Of a DNA stretch of 64,000 nt, positions 16,053 through 25,599 are shown in pieces. The stretch spans positions 20,690 to 84,689 of the forward strand of contig JAIYAZ010000059.1 in NCBI GenBank assembly GCA_027488755.1, in the 5' to 3' direction. The DNA is from Verrucomicrobiaceae bacterium. GTDB lineage: Bacteria > Verrucomicrobiota > Verrucomicrobiia > Chthoniobacterales > JAATET01. A program made the translations under genes and the position numbers. Every line of letters starts with the position of its first letter. The first letter of the stretch is position 1. The notes below the pieces were generated by a model, which was not told where the DNA came from, did not search any database, and worked only from the letters and a program-made list of their open reading frames with translations.

Positions 16053-17531
16053 ATGGAGCCCCTGCTGAACTACGTTGGCGGGAAGTTTGTCCCGGCCCGG
16101 GACGAACGCACCCGGGAGTTTCTCAATCCGGCGGACAATTCCGTGCTGGGCCTGGCCACCGAGAGCGACGCGGCGGATGCGGCGGCGGCGGTCGCGGCGG
16201 CGCGCGCGGCGTTTGACGAGGGGCCCTGGCCCGCCACGCCCCCGCCGGAGCGGGCGGCGCGGTTGTTTCGGCTCGCGGATTTGATTGAGGCGAACGCCGA
16301 GGAGTTTTCCCGCCGCGACACGTTGAACAACGGCAAGCCCCGCCGTGAGGCGCGGTTTGATGCGGCCGACACCGCGGCGTGCTTCCGCTACTACGCGGGC
16401 CTCGCGACGAAGCCGCACGGGCAGACGTTCGAGCTGAGTGATCCGAACATGACATCGATGACGGTGCGCGAGCCGGTGGGCGTGTGCGGGCAGATCATTC
16501 CGTGGAATTACCCGCTGCTCATGGCCGCGTGGAAGCTCGCCCCCGCCCTGGCCGCGGGCAACTGCTGCATCCTCAAGCCGTCGGAGCTTACCCCGTGGAG
16601 CGCGCAGCTGCTTTTTCAGCTCATCGACGAGGTTGGCTTCCCGCCCGGCGCGGTGCAGCTGCTTTACGGGGCGGGCGATCCGGTCGGTTCGGCGCTGGCG
16701 GCGAGCGAGCGCGTGGACAAGATCGCCTTCACCGGCGGCACGGCGACGGGGCGCAAAATCATGCAGGCCGCCACGGGCAACCTGAAGCGCGTCACGCTCG
16801 AGCTGGGCGGCAAGTCGCCCATCGTGATGTTTGCGGACGTGGACCCCGACGTGGCGGTGGAATACGCGCTCTTCGGCATCTTTGCGGGCCAGGGTGAGGT
16901 GTGCAACGCGGGTTCGCGCCTCTTTCTGGAGCGCGCGCTGGCCGACAAAATCCTCCCGCGCCTCGCCGCGGCGGCGGCGAAAATCGCGGTCGGCCCCGGC
17001 CTCGACGAAACCAGCGAAATGGGCCCGCTCGTCTCCCGGGCCCACCAGCAGAAGGTCCTCGGCTACATCGCCGGCGGCCGCGAGGTCGGCGCCACGCTCC
17101 TCACCGGCGGCGAGTCCTACGCCGACCACCGCGCGGCGGGGAATTTCGTGCCGCCCACGATCTTCACGGACGTGCCGCCCGATGCGAAGATCTGGCGCGA
17201 GGAAATCTTCGGACCCGTGCTGTGCGTGGACACCTTCGAGACCGAGGAGGAGGCCATTCGCAAGGCCAACGACACGCCCTACGGCCTGGCCGGCGCGGTC
17301 TTTACGAAGGATGGTTCGCGCGCCCAGCGCGTGATCCGCCGCCTGCGCGCGGGCGTGACGTGGATCAACACCTTCCACTTCACGTTCAACGAAGTGCCCT
17401 GGGGCGGCTTCAAGATGAGCGGCTTCGGGCGCGAGCTCGGGCCGCACGGTTACGACGCCTACACCGAGGTCAAACAAATCACCACCCACCTCGCGCCCGC
17501 GCCGCTCGGCTGGTTCCGCCACCTCGGTTGA
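16053..17531 (+). CDS. NAD(P)+-dependent aldehyde dehydrogenase (betaine-aldehyde-dehydrogenase-like)
   Basis: This full-length ALDH of 492 residues oxidises an aldehyde to the acid. IIPWNYPLLM includes N152, which forms the oxyanion hole. TLELGGKSPIVMF holds the general base E250, and GQGEVCNAGSRLF the nucleophile C284, at the normal 34-residue spacing. The C-terminal EEIFGPVLCV and NTFHFTFNEVPWGGFKMSGFGRE blocks match betaine-aldehyde and related dehydrogenases. A -10-like TAGATT lies ~10 bp before the start. The natural substrate cannot be assigned: betaine, amino or aromatic aldehydes are possible. It contrasts with the catalytically incomplete ALDH homologue near deoB. Confidence 0.9.
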   Translation: MEPLLNYVGGKFVPARDERTREFLNPADNSVLGLATESDAADAAAAVAAARAAFDEGPWPATPPPERAARLFRLADLIEANAEEFSRRDTLNNGKPRREARFDAADTAACFRYYAGLATKPHGQTFELSDPNMTSMTVREPVGVCGQIIPWNYPLLMAAWKLAPALAAGNCCILKPSELTPWSAQLLFQLIDEVGFPPGAVQLLYGAGDPVGSALAASERVDKIAFTGGTATGRKIMQAATGNLKRVTLELGGKSPIVMFADVDPDVAVEYALFGIFAGQGEVCNAGSRLFLERALADKILPRLAAAAAKIAVGPGLDETSEMGPLVSRAHQQKVLGYIAGGREVGATLLTGGESYADHRAAGNFVPPTIFTDVPPDAKIWREEIFGPVLCVDTFETEEEAIRKANDTPYGLAGAVFTKDGSRAQRVIRRLRAGVTWINTFHFTFNEVPWGGFKMSGFGRELGPHGYDAYTEVKQITTHLAPAPLGWFRHLG

Positions 17532-17574
17532 GCGGCCTCGCCAAGTCCGCCGCGCCGAGTTAACGTCCCTCCCC

Positions 17575-17940
17575 ATGGCCCACAACGTCCTCGGCGGTGA
17601 ACTGGCGGCATGCTGCTCGTCCCCGCGCACCGGCTACTTCCGCGATGGTTACTGCCACACCGGACCCGGCGACGTGGGCCTGCACACGGTCTGCGCGGAA
17701 ATGACCGAGGAATTTCTCCGCTTCACCTACGAGCGCGGCAACGACCTCGTGACCCCGCGGCCGGAGTTTCAATTTCTCGGCCTGCAACCGGGCGACCGCT
17801 GGTGCCTGTGCGTCAGCCGCTGGGTGGAGGCCCTCGAGGCCGGCTGCGCGCCGCCCGTGCTCCTGCGCTCCACCCACGCGTCCACGCTGGAATTCGTCAC
17901 CCTTGCCGACCTCGCCGCCCATGCCCTCGATGACCGATAA
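17575..17940 (+). CDS. DUF2237 protein
   Basis: The 121-residue soluble protein matches DUF2237, whose conserved blocks are all visible: NVLGGELAACCSSPRTGYFRD, HTVCAEMTEEFLRFTYERGND, FLGLQPGDRWCLCVSRW and STHASTLEFVTLADLAAHA. The family is widespread, rich in cysteine and histidine, and of unknown biochemistry. The gene sits 43 bp after the aldehyde dehydrogenase and overlaps the start of the amine oxidase. The three may form an operon for amine or aldehyde metabolism, which is inference from order only. Confidence 0.85.
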   Translation: MAHNVLGGELAACCSSPRTGYFRDGYCHTGPGDVGLHTVCAEMTEEFLRFTYERGNDLVTPRPEFQFLGLQPGDRWCLCVSRWVEALEAGCAPPVLLRSTHASTLEFVTLADLAAHALDDR

Positions 17941-19201
17941 AAAACCCATCATTGTCATCGGCGCCGGCGCCGCCGGCCTTTGCGCGGCCGATGCGCTCGT
18001 GGAGGCCGGCTACGACGCCGTGATCTTTGAGGCCTCCGACCACCTCGGTGGACGCGTGCGCTCGCTCGAAGGGTTTGCCGACGTGCCGATCGAACTCGGC
18101 GCGGAGGAAATCCACGGACCCGACAACGCCGTGGCCGCGGCGGCCCGCGCCCTCGGCATGGAAACCGTGCACCACGTCACGATGGACGACGTGCTCCGGC
18201 TCGACGGCGAGTTGCTCGCCCTCGACCAGGCGCAGGCCGACCCGGACGTGCGTCGCGCCTTCGACGTGATTGATTCCCTTGGCGACTACCGCGGCGAAAA
18301 CTGGACTGCCGAGGAGTTTCTCGTGCGTTCGCATTTCCCGCGCCGCGCCTGGCATTACCTCGACTCGCGCCTCGGCGTCGAGCACGGCACCACGCTCGAC
18401 CGGCTCGCCATGCGGGGCTTCGCCACCTACCAGCGCGGCTGGGAGGCGCGGGAGACGAATTACACGCTCAAGGGCCGCTACCTCGACCTCTTCCAGCCCA
18501 TGATCAAACGGCTCGAAGGCCGCATCCGGCTGAACACGCCCGTCGCCGCGATCGAGTGGAACGACGCCCCGCGCGTGCGGCTGCAGAACGCCGGGGAGCA
18601 TCCCGCCGCGGCCATAATCGTCACCGTCCCGCTCACCATCCTGCGCGAGCGGCTGCTCCATTTCTCGCCCCAGCTTCCGCCGGAAAAGGTCGCCGCGGCC
18701 GACTCCATCGGCATGGACACGGGCATGAAAATCATCCTCAAGTTCAAGCACCGGTTCTGGGACGACGGCATGTATTTTCTGCACACCGACGGGTTTCTTC
18801 CGCAGTTCTGGACCGCGGCCAAGGGCAAGTCCGACACCGCGCACGTGCTCACCGCCTTTGTCGGCGGCACCCGCGCCGAGACGCTCGACAACATGAGCGT
18901 CGACCCTGTGCGCTTCGCCATCGAGGAGCTCGACGAGGTCTTTGGCGCGAAGATTGCCTCGCGTTCCTTCGAGCGCGGGCTGATCGCCGACTGGGGCGCG
19001 GACCCTTGGATTCGCGGGCTCTACAGCTACCCGACGCCGCAGACCACCGAGGCCGTGCGCGAGGCGTTGGCGCGGCCGCTGGCGGGCAAAATCTTTTTCG
19101 CCGGCGAGGCCACGAACACGCTCGGCGCCAGCGGCACCGTGCATGGCGCGATGGACACCGGCTGGCGCGCGGCCGCCGAAGTGCGCGCCGCGCTCGAATA
19201 A
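17921..19201 (+). CDS. Flavin-containing amine oxidase
   Basis: This FAD enzyme of the monoamine/polyamine oxidase family has ~426 residues. The N-terminal dinucleotide fold is IIVIGAGAAGLCAADALVEAGY, followed by ASDHLGGRVRS (the GGR motif). The C-terminal FAD block reads FFAGEATNTLGASGTVHGAMDTG. The middle covers the substrate domain. Such enzymes oxidise amines to imines or aldehydes with O2. Two in-frame ATGs (17921 and 17930) precede the dinucleotide fold; either is possible. The start overlaps the DUF2237 stop. A dehydrogenase for the resulting aldehyde lies two genes upstream. Confidence 0.88.
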   Translation: MPSMTDKKPIIVIGAGAAGLCAADALVEAGYDAVIFEASDHLGGRVRSLEGFADVPIELGAEEIHGPDNAVAAAARALGMETVHHVTMDDVLRLDGELLALDQAQADPDVRRAFDVIDSLGDYRGENWTAEEFLVRSHFPRRAWHYLDSRLGVEHGTTLDRLAMRGFATYQRGWEARETNYTLKGRYLDLFQPMIKRLEGRIRLNTPVAAIEWNDAPRVRLQNAGEHPAAAIIVTVPLTILRERLLHFSPQLPPEKVAAADSIGMDTGMKIILKFKHRFWDDGMYFLHTDGFLPQFWTAAKGKSDTAHVLTAFVGGTRAETLDNMSVDPVRFAIEELDEVFGAKIASRSFERGLIADWGADPWIRGLYSYPTPQTTEAVREALARPLAGKIFFAGEATNTLGASGTVHGAMDTGWRAAAEVRAALE

Positions 19202-19226
19202 TCGCCGTTTCGTGCGAGGATCCCGC

Positions 19227-19745
19227 ATGCCCGCCGAAGCCGAGCCCATCGACGTCGAAGTTTTGCCGCCCCGCCGCGACGGGGACACGCCGGACTTGTC
19301 CCGCCTGATCGCCTGGATTCTCGACGACCTCATTCCGATCCCCGGCACGAAATACCGCGTCGGGCTCGACCCGTTCATCGGGCTCATTCCCGGCGTGGGC
19401 GATGGCTCGAGCGCACTCATCGCGTCGACGCTGCTCATCAACGCCCTGCGGGCCGGCGTGCCGCGCATCGTCATCGTGCGCATGGCGCTCAACGTCCTCA
19501 TCAACGCCGTGCTGGGCGCGCTGCCCGGCGTGGGCGATGTGTTCTCCGCCGTGTTCAAATCCAACCGGCGGAACTGCGACCTGCTCGAGCGTCACGCGAG
19601 CCGGGGCGTGCGGCGGGCCTCCACGCGGGGCGACTGGATCTTTGTCGGCGCGCTGGTCGGCGGTGTGCTGCTCGCGGCGGTGGCGGCCTCGGTGGGCGTT
19701 GCCCTGCTTGTCTGGCAGGTGGTGAAGCTGCTCTTCGGCGCCTGA
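19227..19745 (+). CDS. DUF4112 family membrane protein
   Basis: The 172-residue protein has the DUF4112 signature: IPGTKYRVGLDPFIGLIPGVG, then ALPGVGDVFSAVFKSNRRN, and a hydrophobic C-terminal helix (residues ~137-168). Repeated GVGD/GIGD turns with flanking hydrophobic helices suggest a re-entrant membrane protein. The function is unknown. Its ATG has GAGGA six bases upstream. The next gene begins one base after the stop, so co-translation is likely. Confidence 0.85.
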   Translation: MPAEAEPIDVEVLPPRRDGDTPDLSRLIAWILDDLIPIPGTKYRVGLDPFIGLIPGVGDGSSALIASTLLINALRAGVPRIVIVRMALNVLINAVLGALPGVGDVFSAVFKSNRRNCDLLERHASRGVRRASTRGDWIFVGALVGGVLLAAVAASVGVALLVWQVVKLLFGA

Positions 19746-19746
19746 G

Positions 19747-20874
19747 ATGCTGGCGGGCTTTTGTCTGCTAATCGCGCTGGCCCTGCTGGCGCTGAGCACG
19801 CTGGTCTTCCGGCCTGCGCCGACGATGGGGACCTTTCCCCTGGCGGTGGGCGCGACGGAGCTTGGGCACTGGTTTGCGCTGGCGGCGCTGGCGGTCGCGC
19901 TGGCGGCGCCGAAGTCCGACCCTGTGGGCATGGCGGCGGCGGGACTGGCCGGGATCGCGTTTGCGTTCTTCCTCGTGCCCGCGGTGCGGGCGGCCCGGAA
20001 CGCGTGGCGGCTCCAGGCCGCGCTGCGTGCGCTGGGGGAGGCGCCGCCGGTGTTTTCGTGGCGTCGTCTGTTTTGCTGGCCCGAGCGGCATCGGCCGGAA
20101 GGCAAACGGATGGTCGCGGATGGGGTGGGGTTTGATTTTTACCGGGCCCGGGGTCGGTCGGCTGCGCCACTCGTGGTCGTCGTGCACGGCGGGGGCTGGA
20201 TGGCGGGGGCGGCGGACGAACTTGCGGGATGGAACCGCTGGCTGGCGGCTCGCGGCGTGGCCGTGGCGGCCGTTGAATACACGCTCGTGCCCGGCGCGGT
20301 GTGGCCACGGCAGCGGGACGAGGTGCGGGCGGTGATCGCGCATGTGCGGGCGGAGGCGGCGGTCTTTGGCGTCGATCCCAGCCGCGTGGTGCTGCTCGGA
20401 CGCTCGGCGGGCGGGCAGATCGCCAGTGCGCTGGCGGCGTTGCCGGGACAGCCGTGGCTGCGGGGGTGCGTGTGCCTTTACGCGCCGTTTGACCTCGAGT
20501 TCGCCTACACCCACGGGCGGGAGGACGACGTGCTGCGTTCGCGCTGGCTGCTGCGCAGCTACCTCGGCGGCACGCCGGAGGAGGTCCCCGCGGCCTACCG
20601 CGAGGCTTCGGCCTACGCGGAGGTGCGGGCCGATGCGCCGCCGTTCCTGCTGCTGCACGGCGGGCGCGACGAACTCGTCTGGCGCGTGCAGACCGAGCGC
20701 TTTGCCGCGCGGCTGGCGGAGCGCGGGGTGGAGCACGTGTTTCTGGAACTGCCGTGGGCGACCCACGCGTTTGATTACAATCTCCACGGTCCCGGCGGGC
20801 AGGTGTTCGCCGCGGCGATCACGGCGTTTCTCGCGCGCACCTGCGGCACTGATGCCATGTCGGCGGCGGGCTGA
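19747..20874 (+). CDS. Membrane-anchored alpha/beta-hydrolase (hormone-sensitive-lipase-like)
   Basis: This 375-residue protein combines three N-terminal hydrophobic helices (residues ~1-18, 35-56 and 59-78) with a C-terminal hydrolase. The hydrolase has VVVVHGGGWMAG (oxyanion hole), LLGRSAGGQIASAL (nucleophile serine), LLLHGGRDELVW (acid) and ATHAFDYNLHGPGG (histidine). The membrane portion is reminiscent of Opitutales/Actinobacteria proteins with an anchored esterase. It would act on lipid-like or acylated substrates at the membrane, but the side is not predictable from sequence. It follows DUF4112 with one base between stop and start. Confidence 0.8.
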   Translation: MLAGFCLLIALALLALSTLVFRPAPTMGTFPLAVGATELGHWFALAALAVALAAPKSDPVGMAAAGLAGIAFAFFLVPAVRAARNAWRLQAALRALGEAPPVFSWRRLFCWPERHRPEGKRMVADGVGFDFYRARGRSAAPLVVVVHGGGWMAGAADELAGWNRWLAARGVAVAAVEYTLVPGAVWPRQRDEVRAVIAHVRAEAAVFGVDPSRVVLLGRSAGGQIASALAALPGQPWLRGCVCLYAPFDLEFAYTHGREDDVLRSRWLLRSYLGGTPEEVPAAYREASAYAEVRADAPPFLLLHGGRDELVWRVQTERFAARLAERGVEHVFLELPWATHAFDYNLHGPGGQVFAAAITAFLARTCGTDAMSAAG

Positions 20875-20917
20875 ATCCGCGCTCGCCCCTCGGGGGCGTT
20901 TCGCCTGAAATGACGCC

Positions 20918-21664
20918 ATGCGCTGGATTTTTGCGGTCGTGTTCGCGGGTGTCTCCGCGGTGCATGCGGACTGGACCCCGGTGACTACGCCCGCCCCAGT
21001 GGACGCGGGGCCCGGGGTGGTGTTCGTGCGGCAGGACATCCGCCACGGCGACCGCACCGTGCGGGTCGAGGGCGTGCTGGCCCGCGCGCGGGACGTGCGT
21101 TTTGCGGTGTGCGACAACCCCGGGGGCGAGTCGCTCGCTGCTTTCCTCGCGGCGAAGGGCGCACTTGCCGGCGTGAACGGCGGTTACTTTCACCCGGACG
21201 GCACGCCGCTCGGTCTCGTGATCACGGACGGCCGGCGCGAGCACGGCTTTGAGCGGGCCAAGTTGCTGAGCGGAATCTTTCTCGTTACGAAAAGCGGGCC
21301 GCGGCTCGTGCGCGCGGGTCAGTATCAGCCTTCGTCCGGCGATCGCGAGGCCCTGCAGGCCGGGCCGTTTTTGCTGGAAGCCGGGCAGCCGGTGGCCGGC
21401 TTGAACGCCACCCGCGCCGCGCGCCGCACCGTGGTCGCCACCGACGGCAAGGGCCGCTGGGCGCTGCTCACGGTCTCGCCGCTCACGCTGGCCGAGACCG
21501 GCTCCCTCCTCGCGGCTTCGTCGGGCTGGCTGGGGGTCGCGTTGACGACCGCGCTCAACCTCGATGGGGGCTCCTCCACGGCGCTGTGGGTGGGTGGACC
21601 GGGGATTTCCCGACCCGAGTTCGGCTCGGTGCGAAACTTCCTGGCGATTTTTCCGCGGCGCTGA
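20918..21664 (+). CDS. Exported phosphodiester glycosidase family protein (NAGPA/DUF2233 domain)
   Basis: The 248-residue protein has a signal peptide (MRWIFAVVFAGVSAVHA) and the NAGPA domain. Conserved blocks are KGALAGVNGGYFHPDGTPLG, a central RRTVVATDGKGRWALLTV and the signature ALNLDGGSSTALWVGG. The human homologue removes GlcNAc from mannose-6-phosphate diesters. Bacterial members act on teichoic-acid-like, exopolysaccharide or sporulation-related glycans. I infer a periplasmic glycosidase of unknown substrate. It ends ~200 bp before the TPR operon, which has its own promoter-like sequence. Confidence 0.85.
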   Translation: MRWIFAVVFAGVSAVHADWTPVTTPAPVDAGPGVVFVRQDIRHGDRTVRVEGVLARARDVRFAVCDNPGGESLAAFLAAKGALAGVNGGYFHPDGTPLGLVITDGRREHGFERAKLLSGIFLVTKSGPRLVRAGQYQPSSGDREALQAGPFLLEAGQPVAGLNATRAARRTVVATDGKGRWALLTVSPLTLAETGSLLAASSGWLGVALTTALNLDGGSSTALWVGGPGISRPEFGSVRNFLAIFPRR

Positions 21665-21719
21665 TTTGCGCGCCGCCGGGCGGGGGTGACGATTTTTTCA
21701 CGCGCGACCGCGTTCGCCC

Positions 21720-21747
21720 TTGTCGCATCAGGGAAAATCGGTAGATT
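21720..21747 (+). promoter_or_regulatory. Candidate sigma70 promoter of the TPR/Exb/vWA operon
   Basis: TTGTCG (21720-21725) and TAGATT (21742-21747) are separated by 16 bp, which fits a sigma70-type promoter. It lies ~120 bp before the GTG that starts the long TPR gene. The ~200 bp between the glycosidase stop and this GTG have no other gene. The stretch is CT-rich near the start codon. Confidence 0.45.
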
Positions 21748-21865
21748 CACCGGTCCCGGCTTCCTGCCGTCCATCCACTTTCTCCCCTTGAACGTTGGTA
21801 AGAACATTTGCTGCCCCGGCCCCGCGGCCTCGCGCCCGGCTGCCCCAAGCTTTTCCGCCCTCCTT

Positions 21866-24730
21866 GTGAACCCGCTTCGTCTCTTTCCGGTTTCGATGGT
21901 GACTTTGCTGGTGGCCCTGCCTTCGCTCCAGGCGCAAACCCCGCCGGCTCCGGCCCCGGCCGCGCCTGCCGCCGCGCCCGCGGAGGGCGACATCACGGCT
22001 ATGCTGAAGTCGGCAATGGCGGCCTTCGACGGCGGCGACTTCCCGCAGGCCATCACCGGCCTCAACCAGGTCCTCAAGGAGATCGACCCCAAGTCGCCGC
22101 AGGTCGAGGCCATCACGTTTTCGCTCGGAGCCGCCTACTTCAACACCAAGCAATACCCCGAGGCGATCGCGACGTTTAAGTCGTTCGTCGAAAAGTTTCC
22201 GACGAGCCAGCGCCGCAATGAGGCCATCTTTGCCACCGGCCAGGCTCAGCTTCTCAGCGGCGATCAAGCCGGCGGGGCGGCGACCCTGAAGACCCTGGAA
22301 AACGTGCCGGGCATGCGCGACCAGGCCCTCATCTTCGGCGCGAACGCCGCAAAGGCCGCCGGTAACAACCCCGAAGCCATCGCCACGCTTGAGAAGCTCA
22401 CCTCCGGCGGCATTCGCAACAGCCTCACCGCGAAGGGCGCCATCATCCTTGCCGATCTTTACATTGAAGCCGGCGACACCGACAAGGCGTCCGCCCTCAT
22501 CAATAAGCTGCAGAGCAACCTGCGCTTCGTGGAGAACATCGTCGGCCTCGACTCCCTCACCCTGCGGCTGGGCGACAAACTTTTTGAAAACAAGGACTAC
22601 GCGGGTGCCCTCGAAGCCTTCCGCCGGGTTCGGTTGAAGGAGGAAATCATCGAAGCCCAGCAGCGGCGCATCGCCGACATGGAGGCCTCGGCCGAGCGGC
22701 TCCAGCAGGACATCAAACGCGACCCCGCCAAGGCCCCGCAGAACGCCGCCGCCCTCACGCAGATTCGCGCGGACATTGAGGCCTCGAAGAAGCAGCTCGC
22801 CGATTTCCAGAACCTGCCCCCCATCCTCGGGCCGCTCTACCTGCGCATGGCCCGCGCCTTTGCCGAGCAGGGACAGCCGTGGGAGTCCATTGTCGTCTAC
22901 GAGGCCCTCCTTAAACAAATCCCCACCGGCAAGGACCGAGAGCCCGTGCTCTTCGCCCTCGTGGCGACGAACGGGGACGTCAACCAGCCCGCCGCGGCCC
23001 TCCAGCGCGCGGACGACTATCTCAAGGAATTCCCCGCCGGCCCGAACGTTGGCCTCGTGAAATACCTTCGCGGCATGATCGCCGTGCAGAGCGGCGACAC
23101 GAAAAACGGCGAGACCTGGCTCACCGAACTCACCAACGACACCACGCTCAAGCCCGAGCTCGCCCAGCAGGTCCTCCTTTCCCTCGCGAACATCAAGTTC
23201 TCCCAGGGCCGCTTCCCCGACGCCATCGCGGACTACCGGAAATTCATCGAACGCTACCCCAGCGCCGGCCAGAGCGGCGAACTCACCGAGGAGGCCGTCT
23301 ACCGCATCGCCATCGCCAACCTCTTCGACGGCAAGTTTGAGGAGGCGATCAAAAACCTGAACGAATACCTCGCGAAGTATCCCAGCGGCGCCTTCCGCGG
23401 GGACGCCAAGTATCGCCTCGCCTACTGCAGCTTCGCCGCGCAGGACCACCAGGCCGTCATTGATCAATGCCTCGCCTGGGAAAAGGAATTCCCCGACGAC
23501 AACCAGCTCGGCGAAGTCGCCTCCCTGCTCGGCGACGCCTATGTCGCCAAGGGCCAGAGCAACGAAGCCGTGGAAGCCTACAAGCGCTCCTACACGCACG
23601 CGGCGACGGATCAGGTGCTGAACTACTCCATCTTCGAGGCCGCCAAGCTCATGCAGCAGCAGGGCCGCTGGGCGGACATCGCCACGATGTTCGAGGACTT
23701 TGTCCGCAGCAAGCCCGACCATCCCACCACGCTCGCCGCCATGTTCTGGATCGGGAAAGCCAAGGCCCGCGACGGCAAGCCCGACGAAGCCAAGCAATTC
23801 CTCGCCGAAAACATCAAGAAATTCATCGACGATCCCAGCCGCGAACCCGTCGAGGAAATGCTCGCCCAGCTCGCCCAGCTCACCGCCAAGCGCAAGCGCC
23901 CCCCGCTCCCAGCCCCCGGCGCCACGCCCGCCCCCGCGCCCGCGCAGCCCGATCCGGCCGTCGAACTCGAGGGTCTGCTCGCCTTCGCCCGTGACACCCC
24001 CACCGCCGAGGCCCGGGCGCTCTTCGCCAAGTCCGAGCTCGCCCGCTTCCGCCGCCAGCCCGAAGAGCAGCAGGCCCTCCTGAAGAAGGTCGCCGATTTC
24101 AAACCGGAGGACCTCAGCCCGCCCCTGCTCGGCGTCGCGGGTGATTATCTCCTCGATGCCGGTGAGCTCGACCACGCCGCGGCCCTCTACAAATACCTCC
24201 TCGATTATTACCCGAAGAGCCCCTTCATCGACTTCGCCTACGCCGGCCTCGGCGAGGTGGCCTACGAAAAGGGTGAATACGACAAGGCCCTCACCTACTT
24301 CAACGACGGCACGCAGAAAATCGCTCCGAACAGCAAGCTCGCCGCCCTCACCCTCGGCCGCGCCAAGGCCATGCTCGCCCTCAACCGCGACGACGAAGCC
24401 AAGCCCATCTTCGAGTTGGTGGCGCAGACCCGCGAATGGCGCGGCGAACCCACCGCCGAGAGCGTCTTCTCCCTCGGGGAAATCCAGCGCAAAAAAGGCA
24501 ACTGGGCCGAGGCCAACGCCTTCTACCAGCGCGTCTTCGTCACCTACCGCAAGTTCACCAAGTGGGTGGCGAAATCCTACCTCCAGAGCGCCGAGATGTT
24601 CGTCAAACTCGGCAAGAACCAGGAGGCCATGAAAACGCTCAGCGAAATGCTGCGCGACGAAAAACTCGCGCAACTTCCCGAGGCCGCCACCGCTCGCGAA
24701 CGTCTCAAACAGCTTAGCCCCCAGTCATGA
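21866..24730 (+). CDS. Large secreted TPR-repeat protein
   Basis: From a GTG start the product has 954 residues with a signal peptide ending in PSLQAQ. After a Pro/Ala linker, TPR-like helical pairs follow along most of the length. Visible repeat starts include FDGGDFPQAITGLNQVL, YFNTKQYPEAIATFKSFV, LGEVAYEKGEYDKALTYFND and IQRKKGNWAEANAFYQRVF. A short Pro-rich stretch interrupts them near residue 690. The protein should be periplasmic and serve as a scaffold for protein interactions. I chose this start because earlier ATG or TTG options lack a signal peptide. It is the first gene of a six-gene run that encodes Exb-type proteins. Confidence 0.85.
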   Translation: MNPLRLFPVSMVTLLVALPSLQAQTPPAPAPAAPAAAPAEGDITAMLKSAMAAFDGGDFPQAITGLNQVLKEIDPKSPQVEAITFSLGAAYFNTKQYPEAIATFKSFVEKFPTSQRRNEAIFATGQAQLLSGDQAGGAATLKTLENVPGMRDQALIFGANAAKAAGNNPEAIATLEKLTSGGIRNSLTAKGAIILADLYIEAGDTDKASALINKLQSNLRFVENIVGLDSLTLRLGDKLFENKDYAGALEAFRRVRLKEEIIEAQQRRIADMEASAERLQQDIKRDPAKAPQNAAALTQIRADIEASKKQLADFQNLPPILGPLYLRMARAFAEQGQPWESIVVYEALLKQIPTGKDREPVLFALVATNGDVNQPAAALQRADDYLKEFPAGPNVGLVKYLRGMIAVQSGDTKNGETWLTELTNDTTLKPELAQQVLLSLANIKFSQGRFPDAIADYRKFIERYPSAGQSGELTEEAVYRIAIANLFDGKFEEAIKNLNEYLAKYPSGAFRGDAKYRLAYCSFAAQDHQAVIDQCLAWEKEFPDDNQLGEVASLLGDAYVAKGQSNEAVEAYKRSYTHAATDQVLNYSIFEAAKLMQQQGRWADIATMFEDFVRSKPDHPTTLAAMFWIGKAKARDGKPDEAKQFLAENIKKFIDDPSREPVEEMLAQLAQLTAKRKRPPLPAPGATPAPAPAQPDPAVELEGLLAFARDTPTAEARALFAKSELARFRRQPEEQQALLKKVADFKPEDLSPPLLGVAGDYLLDAGELDHAAALYKYLLDYYPKSPFIDFAYAGLGEVAYEKGEYDKALTYFNDGTQKIAPNSKLAALTLGRAKAMLALNRDDEAKPIFELVAQTREWRGEPTAESVFSLGEIQRKKGNWAEANAFYQRVFVTYRKFTKWVAKSYLQSAEMFVKLGKNQEAMKTLSEMLRDEKLAQLPEAATARERLKQLSPQS

Positions 24731-25557
24731 AATCCGTTGCCCTTTTCCTGGCCGCGTTCGGCTTGCTGGCGACCCTCCACGCCCAGCGTGTGACCCTCAA
24801 ATCCGGCGAGGTCATCCCCGCCGAGGCCGTCGCCCGCTCCGGCGCGACCCTCAACGTCACCATCAAACTCCCCGCCGGCAAGGTCACCCGCGGCATTCCC
24901 GCCGCTTCCGTCCAAAAAATCGACTTCCCCGAGCCGCCCGACCTCGCCGCCGCCAGCCAGATCCTCGAGTCGGGCAACGCCGCGCTCGCCCTCGCCAAGA
25001 TCAACCCCGTCATCGCCGCGCAGCAGCCCTTCCGCGACATCCCCGGCAACTGGTGGGACAAAGCCGTCAACGTCAAGCTCTCCGCCCTCGGCGTGCTCCG
25101 CCTCGACGAACAGATCGCCCCCCTCGTGGCCGAGCTGGCCCGCTTCAGCGGCAGCCCGGAGACCGCCCGCATCGCCCGGCTTTACGAGGCGAAGGCCCAA
25201 CTCAAAAAGGGCAACAACGAGGGCGCCGTCGCCGTCGCCAACATCCTCATCGAAGAGAGCAAGCAGTCCGACCTCCTCGCCAGCGCCTGGCTCATCGCCG
25301 GCCAGGCCGAGCTCGCCCGGAAAAACTACCGCGCCGCCCTGCTCGCCTTCCTCCACGTGCCGGTCTTCTTCCCCGACCAGAAGGTCGCCATGCCGACCGC
25401 CCTGCTCGGCAGCGCCCGCGCCTTTGAGGGCATGGAGGATTTCGCCCGCGCCAAGGACGCCCTCGACAAGCTTGTGGCCGACTACCCCGGGTCGCCCGAG
25501 GCCACCGAGTCCAAAGAGGACTTGAAACGCGTCACCCGCCAACTCAATAAGATTTAA
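24727..25557 (+). CDS. Secreted TPR protein, second gene of the Exb/vWA operon
   Basis: The 276-residue protein has a signal peptide (MKSVALFLAAFGLLATLHAQ) and a beta-rich N-terminal stretch (VTLKSGEVIPAEAVARSG...KVTRGIPAASVQKIDFPEP) that resembles small Sm-like or 'tudor' modules. TPR helices follow (KAQLKKGNNEGAVAVANIL, QAELARKNYRAALLAFL, RAFEGMEDFARAKDALDKL). It starts inside the stop codon of the large TPR gene (ATGA), which suggests translational coupling. It is likely periplasmic and a partner of the energy-coupling complex encoded next. Confidence 0.8.
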   Translation: MKSVALFLAAFGLLATLHAQRVTLKSGEVIPAEAVARSGATLNVTIKLPAGKVTRGIPAASVQKIDFPEPPDLAAASQILESGNAALALAKINPVIAAQQPFRDIPGNWWDKAVNVKLSALGVLRLDEQIAPLVAELARFSGSPETARIARLYEAKAQLKKGNNEGAVAVANILIEESKQSDLLASAWLIAGQAELARKNYRAALLAFLHVPVFFPDQKVAMPTALLGSARAFEGMEDFARAKDALDKLVADYPGSPEATESKEDLKRVTRQLNKI

Positions 25558-25599
25558 CCCCAGTTTGAAATTCACCCCATCCCGCCCCACGTTCCAACC

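Noticed and set aside
21728..24673. 981-codon open frame opposite the large TPR gene
   Set aside because: Antisense shadow of the TPR gene, rich in Gly, Val and Glu with no recognisable domain.
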